Assembly (NCBI RefSeq): GCF_000185965.1 | Contig: NC_014924.1 | Location: 2,356,001-2,420,000, forward strand | Length of the DNA: 64,000 nt | Direction: 5' to 3' | DNA from: Pseudoxanthomonas suwonensis 11-1 | Lineage (GTDB): Bacteria; Pseudomonadota; Gammaproteobacteria; Xanthomonadales; Xanthomonadaceae | Part shown: positions 55,874 through 64,000 of the stretch, piece by piece | Layout of the letters: every line of letters starts with the position of its first letter | Position numbering within the stretch: position 1 is the stretch's first letter | Notes under the pieces: model-generated | Told to the model about the DNA's origin: nothing | What the model saw: only the letters and a program-made list of their open reading frames with translations | The model's database searches: none | Program-made: the position numbers and the translations under genes

Positions 55874-57559
55874 TCACGAGGCGGCATCAGGGGCCGCCTT
55901 TTTCCGCGTCCTAGCGGGAGTCCGCTTCCTTGCGATGACTTCCGCCTGGTCGACCAGACCGAGCGATTCCGCGCGCTGATGTAGCGCAATGATCACCCTG
56001 CCCAATGTCCGGATGAAATCCCTGTCTTGCAACGCGGCCTCGGCTGAAAGGACGACCTCGCCGGAAACGCCTCCCAAGGATGCGATTACGGGCGCAAGCT
56101 CGGGATCCAGCAGGCGTTCCAACAGCTCCCGAGGAAGGGTCCCTTTTCCCTGACGCCGCAGTCGCAAACCCAGTCGAACCACAGGCGAATCCCCGAACCA
56201 CCGCGACGGGCCCACGGTTGCGATCGCCGTCCTAGTGGCGCCCCCGGCACTCATCCCCACGGTGATCGCACCAGTCTCCGCATTCACGTCAGCCACGCCT
56301 CCGGCCCCACGCACTGCCTCGAGCAACGCTGACACCGCGGGGTCCGGCCTCGTAATGGAATGCGCGAAGACCAGGCCGCGAACCTTCATGACGTGGAGCC
56401 CTTCACCTTGCTGGGACCACGCGCTCTCCATCGAGTAGCCAATGCTCGCGCCAAGCATCGACTCCGAAAGCAGGCCAATGGAGAGGAACGACGAGCCCTC
56501 GGGCCCCTTCACGTGACGAGGCACCCTTCCGAGCCCGGCGTATAGGCCCGAGAACACGGCTGCAAGGATAGATACGCCAGCCCCGACATCCGTACGCGCC
56601 GTCAACCATCGGAGCAATTCTTCTGGCTCGGGCGCCAGCAAGAACACCATCAACGCACGCAGCCCTATCTGCCCGGAGTCGTCGATCCGCGCGGTCGTGA
56701 GCTCCAGCTGGTTATCCGTGAGTTTCGCAATGGTTTCACGGAACTTCCCCGCGGTTGCCGCCGCCCCAGGGTCACGCCCGCATCGTTCATGCAAACGGGC
56801 AGCGAAATCGTTGAGCTCGATGCCCATCGCAGCATCCATGCCTGAGAGCAGTTCCGCAGCCTCAGCAACGACCAGAAGTTCATCCCTGGACGCGTGGACG
56901 CTCGTGGCGACGGCAGCAACGACGCCCTCTACTGCCCCCACCAAGAACGACGATGCCCAACCGCCAAGTCTTGCAATTCCATCCGAAAAGCGGATGACGC
57001 CTGGCAGGGAGTCAACGGGCACGCCAAGCTGCAGGCATCGATGCCTTGCCATGGCGATCGCGCCCGACAGGCTGACGATTCTTGTCACCCCATCTCCGGC
57101 GGACGACTGTTCCACGGCCTGCGGAGGCTCATTCAGTGGCAGTGACAACTCGCCATTCACCACGCCTGCGACCGCCCCCCTCTCTTCGAACATACCGGCG
57201 TCTACGCGCAGCGGAAGGGCAGACGGGACAGTATCCTCGAAGAGCTCGAGTTTGTCCTCGAGCTCGGAACGATCACTATCGCATTGAAGCCAGAAGGCTT
57301 TGCAGTCTCCCAGCAATACGTATCCTCGTGCCGATGGTTCGCAGTCCAACTCAAGCAGCCCGACGACGCCGTAATCGAAACCATGGGCTTCCCTTCGCAA
57401 CATCCGGTGGTCCATGGCTCCAAGACTGGTCGGCTTGCTAGCTGCGCACGGAACCACCCCCGTGGCCAACGCCTCGAAGTATGCGTCCTGATGCAAAGGC
57501 AAGAACCATGATCCACGCCGGGCACCCGCCGGCTGGCGATTACTCGTGCGCCTGCTCAT
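55874..57559 (-). CDS. Unrecognised 561-residue protein of the DISARM-like operon
   Basis: No family assigned. The N-terminal 150 residues contain SWFLPLHQDAYFEALATGVV, MLRREAHGFDYGVVGLLELD and GYVLLGDCKAFWLQ, which look like a beta-rich domain. The middle (about 165-330) is helical (IAMARHRCLQLGVPVDSLPG). The C-terminal half (about 330-530) is alpha/beta. There is no Walker motif, no HxK(x4)D phospholipase motif, no signal peptide and no clear nuclease signature. The last 20 residues are basic. It overlaps the helicase-like gene by 20 bases and is the last gene of the operon. Confidence 0.8.
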   Translation of the reverse strand: MSRRTSNRQPAGARRGSWFLPLHQDAYFEALATGVVPCAASKPTSLGAMDHRMLRREAHGFDYGVVGLLELDCEPSARGYVLLGDCKAFWLQCDSDRSELEDKLELFEDTVPSALPLRVDAGMFEERGAVAGVVNGELSLPLNEPPQAVEQSSAGDGVTRIVSLSGAIAMARHRCLQLGVPVDSLPGVIRFSDGIARLGGWASSFLVGAVEGVVAAVATSVHASRDELLVVAEAAELLSGMDAAMGIELNDFAARLHERCGRDPGAAATAGKFRETIAKLTDNQLELTTARIDDSGQIGLRALMVFLLAPEPEELLRWLTARTDVGAGVSILAAVFSGLYAGLGRVPRHVKGPEGSSFLSIGLLSESMLGASIGYSMESAWSQQGEGLHVMKVRGLVFAHSITRPDPAVSALLEAVRGAGGVADVNAETGAITVGMSAGGATRTAIATVGPSRWFGDSPVVRLGLRLRRQGKGTLPRELLERLLDPELAPVIASLGGVSGEVVLSAEAALQDRDFIRTLGRVIIALHQRAESLGLVDQAEVIARKRTPARTRKKAAPDAAS

Positions 57560-58742
57560 ACAAGTCCTCAGGGGGCAAGAAGCCAGTGAGATCGTCTGGC
57601 GGATTTGTCAGCAGCAATTCTAGATGGTTCCTCGCGCGAGACGCCATGACGTACAGCTGCATCCTTGACTGCACGTCGACTGCCCCTGCGCCGGAAACGA
57701 AGGGGTCGATGATGAAGACGGCATCGAACTCTAGACCTTTTGAGCTTTGGAAGTTCAGTACAGTGACGGAGCCGCCCTTGTCGAAAACGAGGTTCTCGGC
57801 AGGATGGGCATCCCTCGAGGCATACGAGTACGTTTGTACAAGAACCCCCGAGCCCTGAAGGCGGTGGCTAAGGCTATTAAAGATCTTCCTGCGCTCAGGC
57901 TCCCTGGGGCAAAGAACGCCCACATCAAGCTGGCGACGTGCACTCACGAAGTCCGCGATTCTCCGTCTCACCACCTCAAAGCTGCTTGCGATCACAACCT
58001 TAGGCTTCGAAGGGCCAACCCGAGCAGGCAGGTCGGGAACGCCGCTGCGAAGCCCGACGTAGTAATGGCGCGCGAACTCCGCGATCTGCTTGCTGTTCCG
58101 GTAGTTCTTCTTGAGCCGGTAGACCCGGTCCTTCTTAAGGGATAGCGCTTCTTCGATCTGTTGCAGCGTCGAATTCGATCTCTCGTCCAGCCGCTGGTTG
58201 TCATCGGCGAAGACCGTCACTGCAGGCCGCCCCCCGGGCCCACTGATGATTCCGGAAAGCATGGAGAGTGTCTGATAAAGGCCCGGCGGGAAGTCCTGCC
58301 CCTCGTCGACGATGAGATGCCCCCAGTTGACTCTTTCAGGCTTGCTTATGGCTTGCTCGAGCAAAGGTCCCAGCATTGCATCCCAATCGGTATCGAAGTT
58401 TGACTTCGAGCCTGGACGAGATGGTGGCGCAGTTCCCTTGGCTTTCTTGTACCACCCCCAGACCCAGCGGTTCATCGTGGCGCATTCCACGCCGCTGGCC
58501 ACGCCGTCTTCCCGCTTCGACGTGTAAACCTTGAGGGTTCGGTTGTACATGATGACGAATGGCTTCGTTGACTGGCTCTTGTCCTTCGCGTGCCTCTTCT
58601 GTAACTCCGCGGCCCGAAAGAACGCGAGGACGGTCTTGCCCGTGCCAGGCGGTCCCATGACGAGGATTGACTCGTTGGACGGTGCGCCGATATAGATCGC
58701 GCGCTGTTCCTTGTCCAATTCGGTGAACTTCGGAAACCTCAT
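57540..58742 (-). CDS. UvrD/Rep-like superfamily 1 helicase-type ATPase
   Basis: 400 residues, short for SF1. Walker A ILVMGPPGTGKTVLAF (about 26-41), motif Ia-like PFVIMYNRTL, Walker B LIVDEGQDF (143-151), motif III VFADDNQRL, motif IV-like YRLKKNYRNSKQIAEFARH, motif V GGSVTVLNFQSSKGLEFDAV and motif VI QLYVMASRARNHLELLL. It thus has all ATPase motifs but lacks the large 1B/2B insertions of UvrD. It lies ten bases after drmB, the place where DrmC is expected in DISARM operons. Confidence 0.9.
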   Translation of the reverse strand: MRFPKFTELDKEQRAIYIGAPSNESILVMGPPGTGKTVLAFFRAAELQKRHAKDKSQSTKPFVIMYNRTLKVYTSKREDGVASGVECATMNRWVWGWYKKAKGTAPPSRPGSKSNFDTDWDAMLGPLLEQAISKPERVNWGHLIVDEGQDFPPGLYQTLSMLSGIISGPGGRPAVTVFADDNQRLDERSNSTLQQIEEALSLKKDRVYRLKKNYRNSKQIAEFARHYYVGLRSGVPDLPARVGPSKPKVVIASSFEVVRRRIADFVSARRQLDVGVLCPREPERRKIFNSLSHRLQGSGVLVQTYSYASRDAHPAENLVFDKGGSVTVLNFQSSKGLEFDAVFIIDPFVSGAGAVDVQSRMQLYVMASRARNHLELLLTNPPDDLTGFLPPEDLYEQAHE

Positions 58743-58751
58743 CGGCTACCT

Positions 58752-60572
58752 CTACCCTGGTCGCACCAAGTCGTTGACATCGAAGAATGGCTCGATCGCG
58801 CCGATGCGAACCAACGTTCTCCGGTCGAGCGCGCAGTTGTTGTAAGAACAGCTCGTCTCAGAGATCAGCACGCACGCGTGGCAGGACGCGGCATTGAGCC
58901 CGTCCAGACCGGTCGCTTCGGTTTCCCGGCAAACCGGGTCCGCGGAGCACCACGCCATGTCCTGCAAGGCCGATCGCAACAAGGCACCGAAGCGCTCGGG
59001 ATGCCCCATCCTGACGAGGCCGCCTAGCGACCCCTCGGAATCCCCGTCTGCCGTGTAAAGCAAGATCCCGCACATCGCCTCGGGCCCGGTGGCTGAATAG
59101 ATCCGCTCGCGGATCGAAGACGCTGAGTAGCCAGCGTCGAAACTCAGCCTGCGTACCACGGCATGGGCTAGCGAGTGCAACATCAGGAATCTCGGAGTAG
59201 CCAGCGACCCGTCCCACCCCATTGCTGCGACCTTTGGCACCATCCGCGCCAGTCGCCCCGCCATCGCCGCTTGCGCCCGACGCTCCCAGGCAGCCACCTC
59301 GGGCTCTGAGAGCTGGATGAATATTCCTTCCCCCCAAGCCTCGACGCCTGGGTACCACCGAGAAGCGGCACTTCCAAGATCGACCGGGACTAGGGGATTG
59401 TCGGTGCTTGGCGAAAGTCTCCTGAATCCGATCAGCGCGCGGACCTCCCTTAGCCGCCTGACCATCGAGACGGTCTGGACGGTCCTACGCAGCTCCGCGG
59501 GCCAGGAAGGCGGGATCGGACAACGCCTGATCTGCAGGGTGCTTCCGTTAACGTCACGCCCGTTGGCCAGGACGGCCCACTCCTCACAAAGGATCTGCGA
59601 CCTGAAGTCCGGAGAATCCACGTCCACAGATTGGTCCGTGCTCGCCGCCCCATTCTTTCCTGAGAGGACCGAGGCCAATGCCGATCGGGCGGCTTCCAAC
59701 GTGCATCCATGCCGCTCGGCGAACCGCTCGATTCGACTCCCGGCACTGGCGAAGGTCCTATCCAGATCCTTGAGGGCGGCGTGCGCTGCTTCGATTAGTT
59801 TGTAATCCGGCTCGCCTTGCCAAACCTGGGCCAAGTCGGTCGCTGGGGTTTCGGTAACCTGTGCCATCGCCAGGTCCAGCGCCGAGACCTGACTAGGGAA
59901 GTGAAGGTTGCTCGCCGCTCGCCGATAAACCCAAACGGGCGAGGCACACTTGGACCGATCCCTCTTCCAAGGCTGTCCGCCTCCGCAACGCATCCCGCCA
60001 GGGGCTTGTACTTGCACCAGGCCTGAGAAGTCGTTCTTGGCGCCGCATCCGCAACGGACCCGGATGGATGACCAGTCGCCCCCACCTCGCCCGGACGTCT
60101 CGAAGTACAGGTCAGCGCTCTGTCGCGAGCAGACGCCATCGGTAGAGTTCCGCCGATGGTGGGCCCAAAAGTGCCAGTCGATGTCCCCGAGATGCCCTTC
60201 CGCGCAAACGGCGACGAAGCCCATCGGCGTCATCTCGACCCTCGGCCCGCAGTACTCGCACCTCGGGACCTTGTACTGCCTCGCCTGGTCTTCGGCCGAG
60301 CTGACCCGGCGCATGCGACGGCACTTAGGGCAAAAATGCCAGCGCGGGAACCGGCTAATGGCTACGGAGGACTCACCCTCCTTGCCGGACGGCGTCCTTA
60401 TGGGACTGCGCAGTTTGTCTTCGAGGCGACTGTCCGGGATCCGCGACAGGCCGTCACGATCCCAGCGACTGACATCGGCTACGGCAAAGGACTCCGGGCC
60501 GATATCGAGTATCGCGCCCACGCCGAACGGGCTCACCACCTGCCCGCGCCTGATCGTCTTTTTCGAGCTCAC
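58752..60572 (-). CDS. drmB: DrmB-like protein with DUF1998 domain (DISARM core)
   Basis: 606 residues from a GTG at 60572, one base after the DrmA stop. The N-terminus RRGQVVSPFGVGAILDIGPE is the DrmB signature. Zinc ligands C81, C84, C105 and C108 follow (HFCPKCRRM, PRCEYCG). Further Cys pairs occur in RVRCGCGAKND and in the C-terminal DUF1998 domain (FLMLHSLAHAVVRRLSFDAG, SCHACVLISETSCSYNNCAL). In DISARM, DrmA and DrmB form a complex that loads on DNA with a 5' overhang and restricts incoming phage DNA. Confidence 0.9.
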   Translation of the reverse strand: MSSKKTIRRGQVVSPFGVGAILDIGPESFAVADVSRWDRDGLSRIPDSRLEDKLRSPIRTPSGKEGESSVAISRFPRWHFCPKCRRMRRVSSAEDQARQYKVPRCEYCGPRVEMTPMGFVAVCAEGHLGDIDWHFWAHHRRNSTDGVCSRQSADLYFETSGRGGGDWSSIRVRCGCGAKNDFSGLVQVQAPGGMRCGGGQPWKRDRSKCASPVWVYRRAASNLHFPSQVSALDLAMAQVTETPATDLAQVWQGEPDYKLIEAAHAALKDLDRTFASAGSRIERFAERHGCTLEAARSALASVLSGKNGAASTDQSVDVDSPDFRSQILCEEWAVLANGRDVNGSTLQIRRCPIPPSWPAELRRTVQTVSMVRRLREVRALIGFRRLSPSTDNPLVPVDLGSAASRWYPGVEAWGEGIFIQLSEPEVAAWERRAQAAMAGRLARMVPKVAAMGWDGSLATPRFLMLHSLAHAVVRRLSFDAGYSASSIRERIYSATGPEAMCGILLYTADGDSEGSLGGLVRMGHPERFGALLRSALQDMAWCSADPVCRETEATGLDGLNAASCHACVLISETSCSYNNCALDRRTLVRIGAIEPFFDVNDLVRPG

Positions 60573-60573
60573 G

Positions 60574-63500
60574 TCAGGCCTCCTCGACAGGCAACAGGAT
60601 CACGTCCGGATCCACGTTTCGCACCGACCGCATGGCCTGGCGGTACCCAAGCACCTCGTCCGCCCCGAAATCCCTTATCAGTGCGGTCGGGTGCTGCCTT
60701 CCCGCTGACACATAGGAAAGCTGTGACCCGCCGCCAGCCACCTCCGACCAGAGTCCCAAGAACTCGTCTATGCACTGGCTCGCCTCGTCGGCCTCGGATG
60801 GATCTGCCGCACCAATGGTGGCCTTGAACCTAGCAATCAGGCTCACGACTGGTTCCTGAGTGAAGTCCACCCGCCTTGCCGCGTCGTTGCCACCGAATTG
60901 GGTCGCGTGGCGGATCAAGGCGATGATGGCGGCATGGAGGGTCCGTTCCCTCGCAGGGGGAGCGTACGGCGTCACGCTGGTGGGCTCGACATAGCGGTAA
61001 ACCGCTTGGTGGTAACCGAGGAAATCCTCGTAATGGGATCTGTCGCGCGGCTTTGCGGACGAATAAAGGGTGAGCACGAGGCCGGGCGCCGCATCGGAAC
61101 GGCCGACGCGACTCGAGGCTTGGATGTATTCCGCCGTCAGCTTTGGCTGTCCATTCACTAGCATCACGCCGAGGCGAGGTACGTCGACGCCAACCGAGAT
61201 GATGCTCGTGCAAGGCACGAAACCGACAGCCGGGCTTTGCTTGGTCCCCTTCCGCTCGAGGGACCGGATGGCTTCACCCATGTCCTTCGTCATCTGGGAG
61301 CTGAGCTCCATGACCTCGCCTATCTCCCTAACTTTGTCGTCCGCAGATGCGATCGCCTTCATGCGATCCGGGATTTCCTGGGAGGCCGCCGTTATCGTGC
61401 GGCCGAGTTCGCGGCGACTATTCAGGTATGCCAGTACGGTCCAGTAAGAGTCGGCCAGCGACTCCGGGAGCTGTACCTCCGCGCTGGCCTGCAAGAGCGC
61501 CGCCGCGCTCCAAACCATGGACACCACTGGAGTAGTCGTACCTTGGCCCATGGCGCCGAGGTAGAGCCGCCCAGGCTTCTCCGATGGATCTTGCAATCGG
61601 AAGAAGAAGGCATCGTCCCAACGGTTAACGGGTGAGGGGAAAACGGTCGATGACCTGCCATAGAGCCCACGGACTTGCTCCCGGCTATTTCTAATCGTGG
61701 CCGTCGAGGCAATGACCTTGGGCCCGATTCCCTTGTTTCTGGCCCGGACGATTCCATCGATCGCTATCTCGTAGGGAGCGCTGATGGAACCCAGTGGCCC
61801 AGAGATCAGGTGGAGCTCGTCCTGAATGATTAGCGATGGCGGGCTGGCAGTACCATCCAACCCACCAAAGAACGCCCTAGGACTGTGGTCCCATGAAAGC
61901 CCGGCGAACTTGTCCAGCGTACCGAGCAGGATCGACGGGGGGTCGCGGTACAAAGCCTCGTCGACCACTTGCATAGGTAGCCACGCATGGAATTGGCATG
62001 CAGAGCTCAAGCAGTGGAACTTGAAGCTGGAGGCGCTGCAAGAAACGCCAGCGACCCGATTGGCGTGGTCCACCAATGCCGTGGCGCACGCAGGGCACCG
62101 GTCAACTAGGAACGGGTTTCTCGCTTCTGAGTTGCCGAGATCCCATTGCTCGAGTAGTTCCTCGGCATTGCTGAATTTGTTTGGGGTTAGGCTCTGCCCC
62201 ACCCAGAGCCCGACGCTGAACGGGCGCCGCCCGAGTAGCTCGGGGGAAGACCTCCTGAGGAGTTCCAAGCTACACGCCAACATCCCGGTGCGTTGGAACT
62301 GCTGGGTCGTCAGCATGCGCAGGGTGTACCGGCTCAGCACGCCCGTGCCCGCATCCACGCCCCCGCTGACCATGCGGCGGCGCAAGAGCTCGAATGCCGC
62401 CACGAGCAAGTACGCCTCGGTCTTGCCACCGCCCGTGGGGAACCAGATGACGTCCACCACCTCCCGCTCGGTGCACGCTTCGTCCACCAGCGAGCGAATA
62501 GTGCCAAGGAAGAAGGCAATCTGGAACGGTCGCCACTTGAACCCAAGCCCGCGGCCGAGCTCGGGCGCAGCCCGTGCTATTGAAGGTGGGTAGGGCCCGC
62601 CCAGTCCGGCCTCCGCCATCTGCCTCTGCCAGAGCATTGCGCGGTTTGCGAGCTGGAAGACCTTGAAGGTCGCATCGTCCGCAAGCGACTCGACGCCCTC
62701 GCGCATGCGCTTGCACCAGTCGCGGCACCGCTTCGCGAGCTTGATGCCAGCCTCAGCACCCGCGGTCCTCGCACCGTCTTCTTCTTCGTTCACCCAAGCC
62801 TCGAAGGCTTCAACCAAGCCCTGGAGGACACGTTGGACCTCAGCGCGTTCCGGATGGAAGGCGAGGAACTCCACGTCGCTGTAGCGCGGGTCCAGCGGGT
62901 TCGAGACGCGAATCTCGAACGTCGCCGAGCGCACTTCGCAGGAGGGAAGGAAGTCAGCCCAGACCCTCCTGCAGGGCAGCTGCCCGGCGCCCCACATAGC
63001 CGCCGCGCCATGCCCCCTCGCGAACGGGGGCGACTCCCTGTAGAGGTGCCGCAACTCCGCCTCCTCCTGGCCGAGGGCCGAGGGCGATTCCGGCTGCGGA
63101 TAAGGGAGGATTTCCCCATCATGGGCCTCGACGCTTAGGAGGCATTGAAAGAGAAGGGAAGCCGGGTCCAGGGTCTTGGCGGGCTCATTGGCGTTCACCA
63201 GCGTGACGGTTACAAGCTTTCGTCCCTCGCCCCATGGCCGGCAGTTCAAGTAGAGCCAACCGCGCCCGTCTAGGATGCCCTTCTTGCTCACTCCGTCGGA
63301 AAGGGTGAGCGGGATGTCCTCCCGCGGAAGTTGCTTGCGGCGCCACTTCGACTTGTCTCGCCGGGAAGACGAGCCGCCATCCGTCCGCTCATAGATGCCC
63401 GCGGACACCGTGGCGACGAGCATTGCGTCGGCAGGCACCAGGAAGCTCAATCCGACCGAGGACGGCATCGCACGCCGACTGGAATCTTGCGACTCATCGC

Positions 63501-63702
63501 CCTCACCGCCTGCCGTCCTCGTCCCCTCTTCTGTTCCATCCTCGGCGAGCTCGATCTCGCCCTGGCGGGGGAATAGCATCCCCATCATGTAGCGAAGGAG
63601 CGGGGTTCCTTCGACGTCCTCGTCGTCCCCTTGCATGGGGCCAATGAGGACACCCCTCACGTACTCCGCGAACTGCGCGCGAGCCTTGACTAGTTCTTCC
63701 AT
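60574..63702 (-). CDS. drmA: DrmA-like superfamily 2 helicase (DISARM core)
   Basis: 1042 residues. The N-terminal region has LIGPMQGDDEDVEGTPLLRY and MMGMLFP, characteristic of DrmA. Motif I is IWFPTGGGKTEAYLL (419-433), motif II IIQDELHLISGP (625-636), motif III VIASTATIRNS (663-673) and motif VI YIQASSRVGRSDAAPG (859-874). A Cys cluster (RCPACA, FHCLSSAC, 535-569) lies in the insertion between motifs I and II. The DELH box and the QxxxRxGR motif classify it as SF2. The upstream helicase-like gene ends four bases before its start. Confidence 0.93.
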   Translation of the reverse strand: MEELVKARAQFAEYVRGVLIGPMQGDDEDVEGTPLLRYMMGMLFPRQGEIELAEDGTEEGTRTAGGEGDESQDSSRRAMPSSVGLSFLVPADAMLVATVSAGIYERTDGGSSSRRDKSKWRRKQLPREDIPLTLSDGVSKKGILDGRGWLYLNCRPWGEGRKLVTVTLVNANEPAKTLDPASLLFQCLLSVEAHDGEILPYPQPESPSALGQEEAELRHLYRESPPFARGHGAAAMWGAGQLPCRRVWADFLPSCEVRSATFEIRVSNPLDPRYSDVEFLAFHPERAEVQRVLQGLVEAFEAWVNEEEDGARTAGAEAGIKLAKRCRDWCKRMREGVESLADDATFKVFQLANRAMLWQRQMAEAGLGGPYPPSIARAAPELGRGLGFKWRPFQIAFFLGTIRSLVDEACTEREVVDVIWFPTGGGKTEAYLLVAAFELLRRRMVSGGVDAGTGVLSRYTLRMLTTQQFQRTGMLACSLELLRRSSPELLGRRPFSVGLWVGQSLTPNKFSNAEELLEQWDLGNSEARNPFLVDRCPACATALVDHANRVAGVSCSASSFKFHCLSSACQFHAWLPMQVVDEALYRDPPSILLGTLDKFAGLSWDHSPRAFFGGLDGTASPPSLIIQDELHLISGPLGSISAPYEIAIDGIVRARNKGIGPKVIASTATIRNSREQVRGLYGRSSTVFPSPVNRWDDAFFFRLQDPSEKPGRLYLGAMGQGTTTPVVSMVWSAAALLQASAEVQLPESLADSYWTVLAYLNSRRELGRTITAASQEIPDRMKAIASADDKVREIGEVMELSSQMTKDMGEAIRSLERKGTKQSPAVGFVPCTSIISVGVDVPRLGVMLVNGQPKLTAEYIQASSRVGRSDAAPGLVLTLYSSAKPRDRSHYEDFLGYHQAVYRYVEPTSVTPYAPPARERTLHAAIIALIRHATQFGGNDAARRVDFTQEPVVSLIARFKATIGAADPSEADEASQCIDEFLGLWSEVAGGGSQLSYVSAGRQHPTALIRDFGADEVLGYRQAMRSVRNVDPDVILLPVEEA

Positions 63703-63706
63703 GGTT

Positions 63707-64000
63707 TCATCCCAATGACGCCAGTAGCGACGCCTCGACCTTAGCTTTCAATCGCTCCATTACCCGGGGCGGCGCGACCACTGTCAGGGCAAAGTTCGCC
63801 CTGGTAATCGCCAGGTAGAACAACTTCGATAGCTCCAGGTCTCCCCCTTCGAAGGACGGGACGCAAAGCACTAGGAACGGGGATTCAAGGCCTCTGAACT
63901 CGTCTACGTCGCAGTAGCGGACGATGTTTGGCGGGGCGGGCACCTCCCACCAAAGCGCCACGCTGAATCCGCCGACCAAGCCGGCACGACGTGATATTTC
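63707..64000 (-). CDS. C-terminus of an SF1-helicase-like protein, possibly DrmE (5' part beyond window)
   Basis: 97 codons are open to the right edge and end at the stop at 63707; the gene therefore starts outside the window. The visible part has VDEFRGLESPFLVLCVPSFE (UvrD motif V type) and LFYLAITRANFALTVVAPPR (motif VI type). DrmE of class 2 DISARM commonly stands next to drmA and has such a C-terminal UvrD-like part, so this is a candidate. Identity cannot be settled from 97 residues. Confidence 0.75.
   Translation of the reverse strand, partial: EISRRAGLVGGFSVALWWEVPAPPNIVRYCDVDEFRGLESPFLVLCVPSFEGGDLELSKLFYLAITRANFALTVVAPPRVMERLKAKVEASLLASLG

Noticed and set aside
55874-57559. DrmC (phospholipase-D-type) assignment for the 561-residue protein
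   Set aside because: No HxK(x4)D motif could be found anywhere in it.

Overview
The window is high-GC chromosomal DNA from a gammaproteobacterium, most likely a member of the Xanthomonadaceae/Lysobacteraceae (Pseudoxanthomonas, Luteimonas, Lysobacter or Stenotrophomonas type). The evidence is the xanthomonad-style minCDE order with a TTG-started minD, gcvP standing alone behind a tandem glycine riboswitch, the lexA-imuA-imuB-dnaE2 cassette, an M2 peptidyl-dipeptidase lipoprotein, and several short interspersed palindromic repeat families typical of this group. No rRNA, tRNA or CRISPR array was seen.

Layout. 1-6.4 kb: an SRPBCC protein cut by the left edge, a DesK/DesR-like two-component pair, a GNAT acetyltransferase, minC-minD-minE and a small protein with a zincin-like HExxH variant. 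6.4-13 kb: a sensor kinase and OmpR-type regulator facing an ArnT-like glycosyltransferase, a PAP2 phosphatase and EptA, which looks like a lipid A remodelling locus under its own regulator. 13-14.4 kb: an ISL3-family insertion sequence placed in a repeat. 14.5-25.1 kb: M2 peptidase, a Bcr/CflA exporter, an MpaB-like protein, glycine riboswitch plus gcvP, an outer-membrane barrel and a lysine/alanine-rich histone-like protein. 25.4-32.8 kb: a six-gene minus-strand SOS operon (lexA, imuA, imuB, dnaE2, alkB, GIY-YIG-like) with a perfect palindromic operator at the lexA start. 33-41 kb: small stress-type lipoproteins and ferritin-like proteins, a Q-rich 74-residue protein, a frameshifted metallo-beta-lactamase, and MFS and MATE exporters.

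41-50.3 kb is invaded by inverted-repeat elements of about 110 bp whose arms read GGGGTCAGAGTGCAATTT. They surround a KaiC-like ATPase with its hybrid kinase, a spermidine-synthase-like gene, a phosphatase-like lipoprotein, a thioredoxin and a CDF transporter. Two extra copies of the 3' end of the CDF gene lie downstream, separated by these elements.

52-64 kb is a defence island. A 318-bp array of 21-bp repeats precedes a Vsr endonuclease, a C5-cytosine methyltransferase and an MvaI/BcnI-family restriction endonuclease on the plus strand. Facing them on the minus strand is an operon of DrmA and DrmB homologues (DISARM core), an SF1 helicase-like protein and an unrecognised 561-residue protein. 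The 3' end of another SF1-helicase-like gene runs off the right edge. The combination resembles class 2 DISARM (C5 methylase, DrmA, DrmB and a DrmE-like gene), but no DrmC phospholipase-D-type nuclease is visible; two other genes sit where it would be expected. This variant is the most interesting finding.
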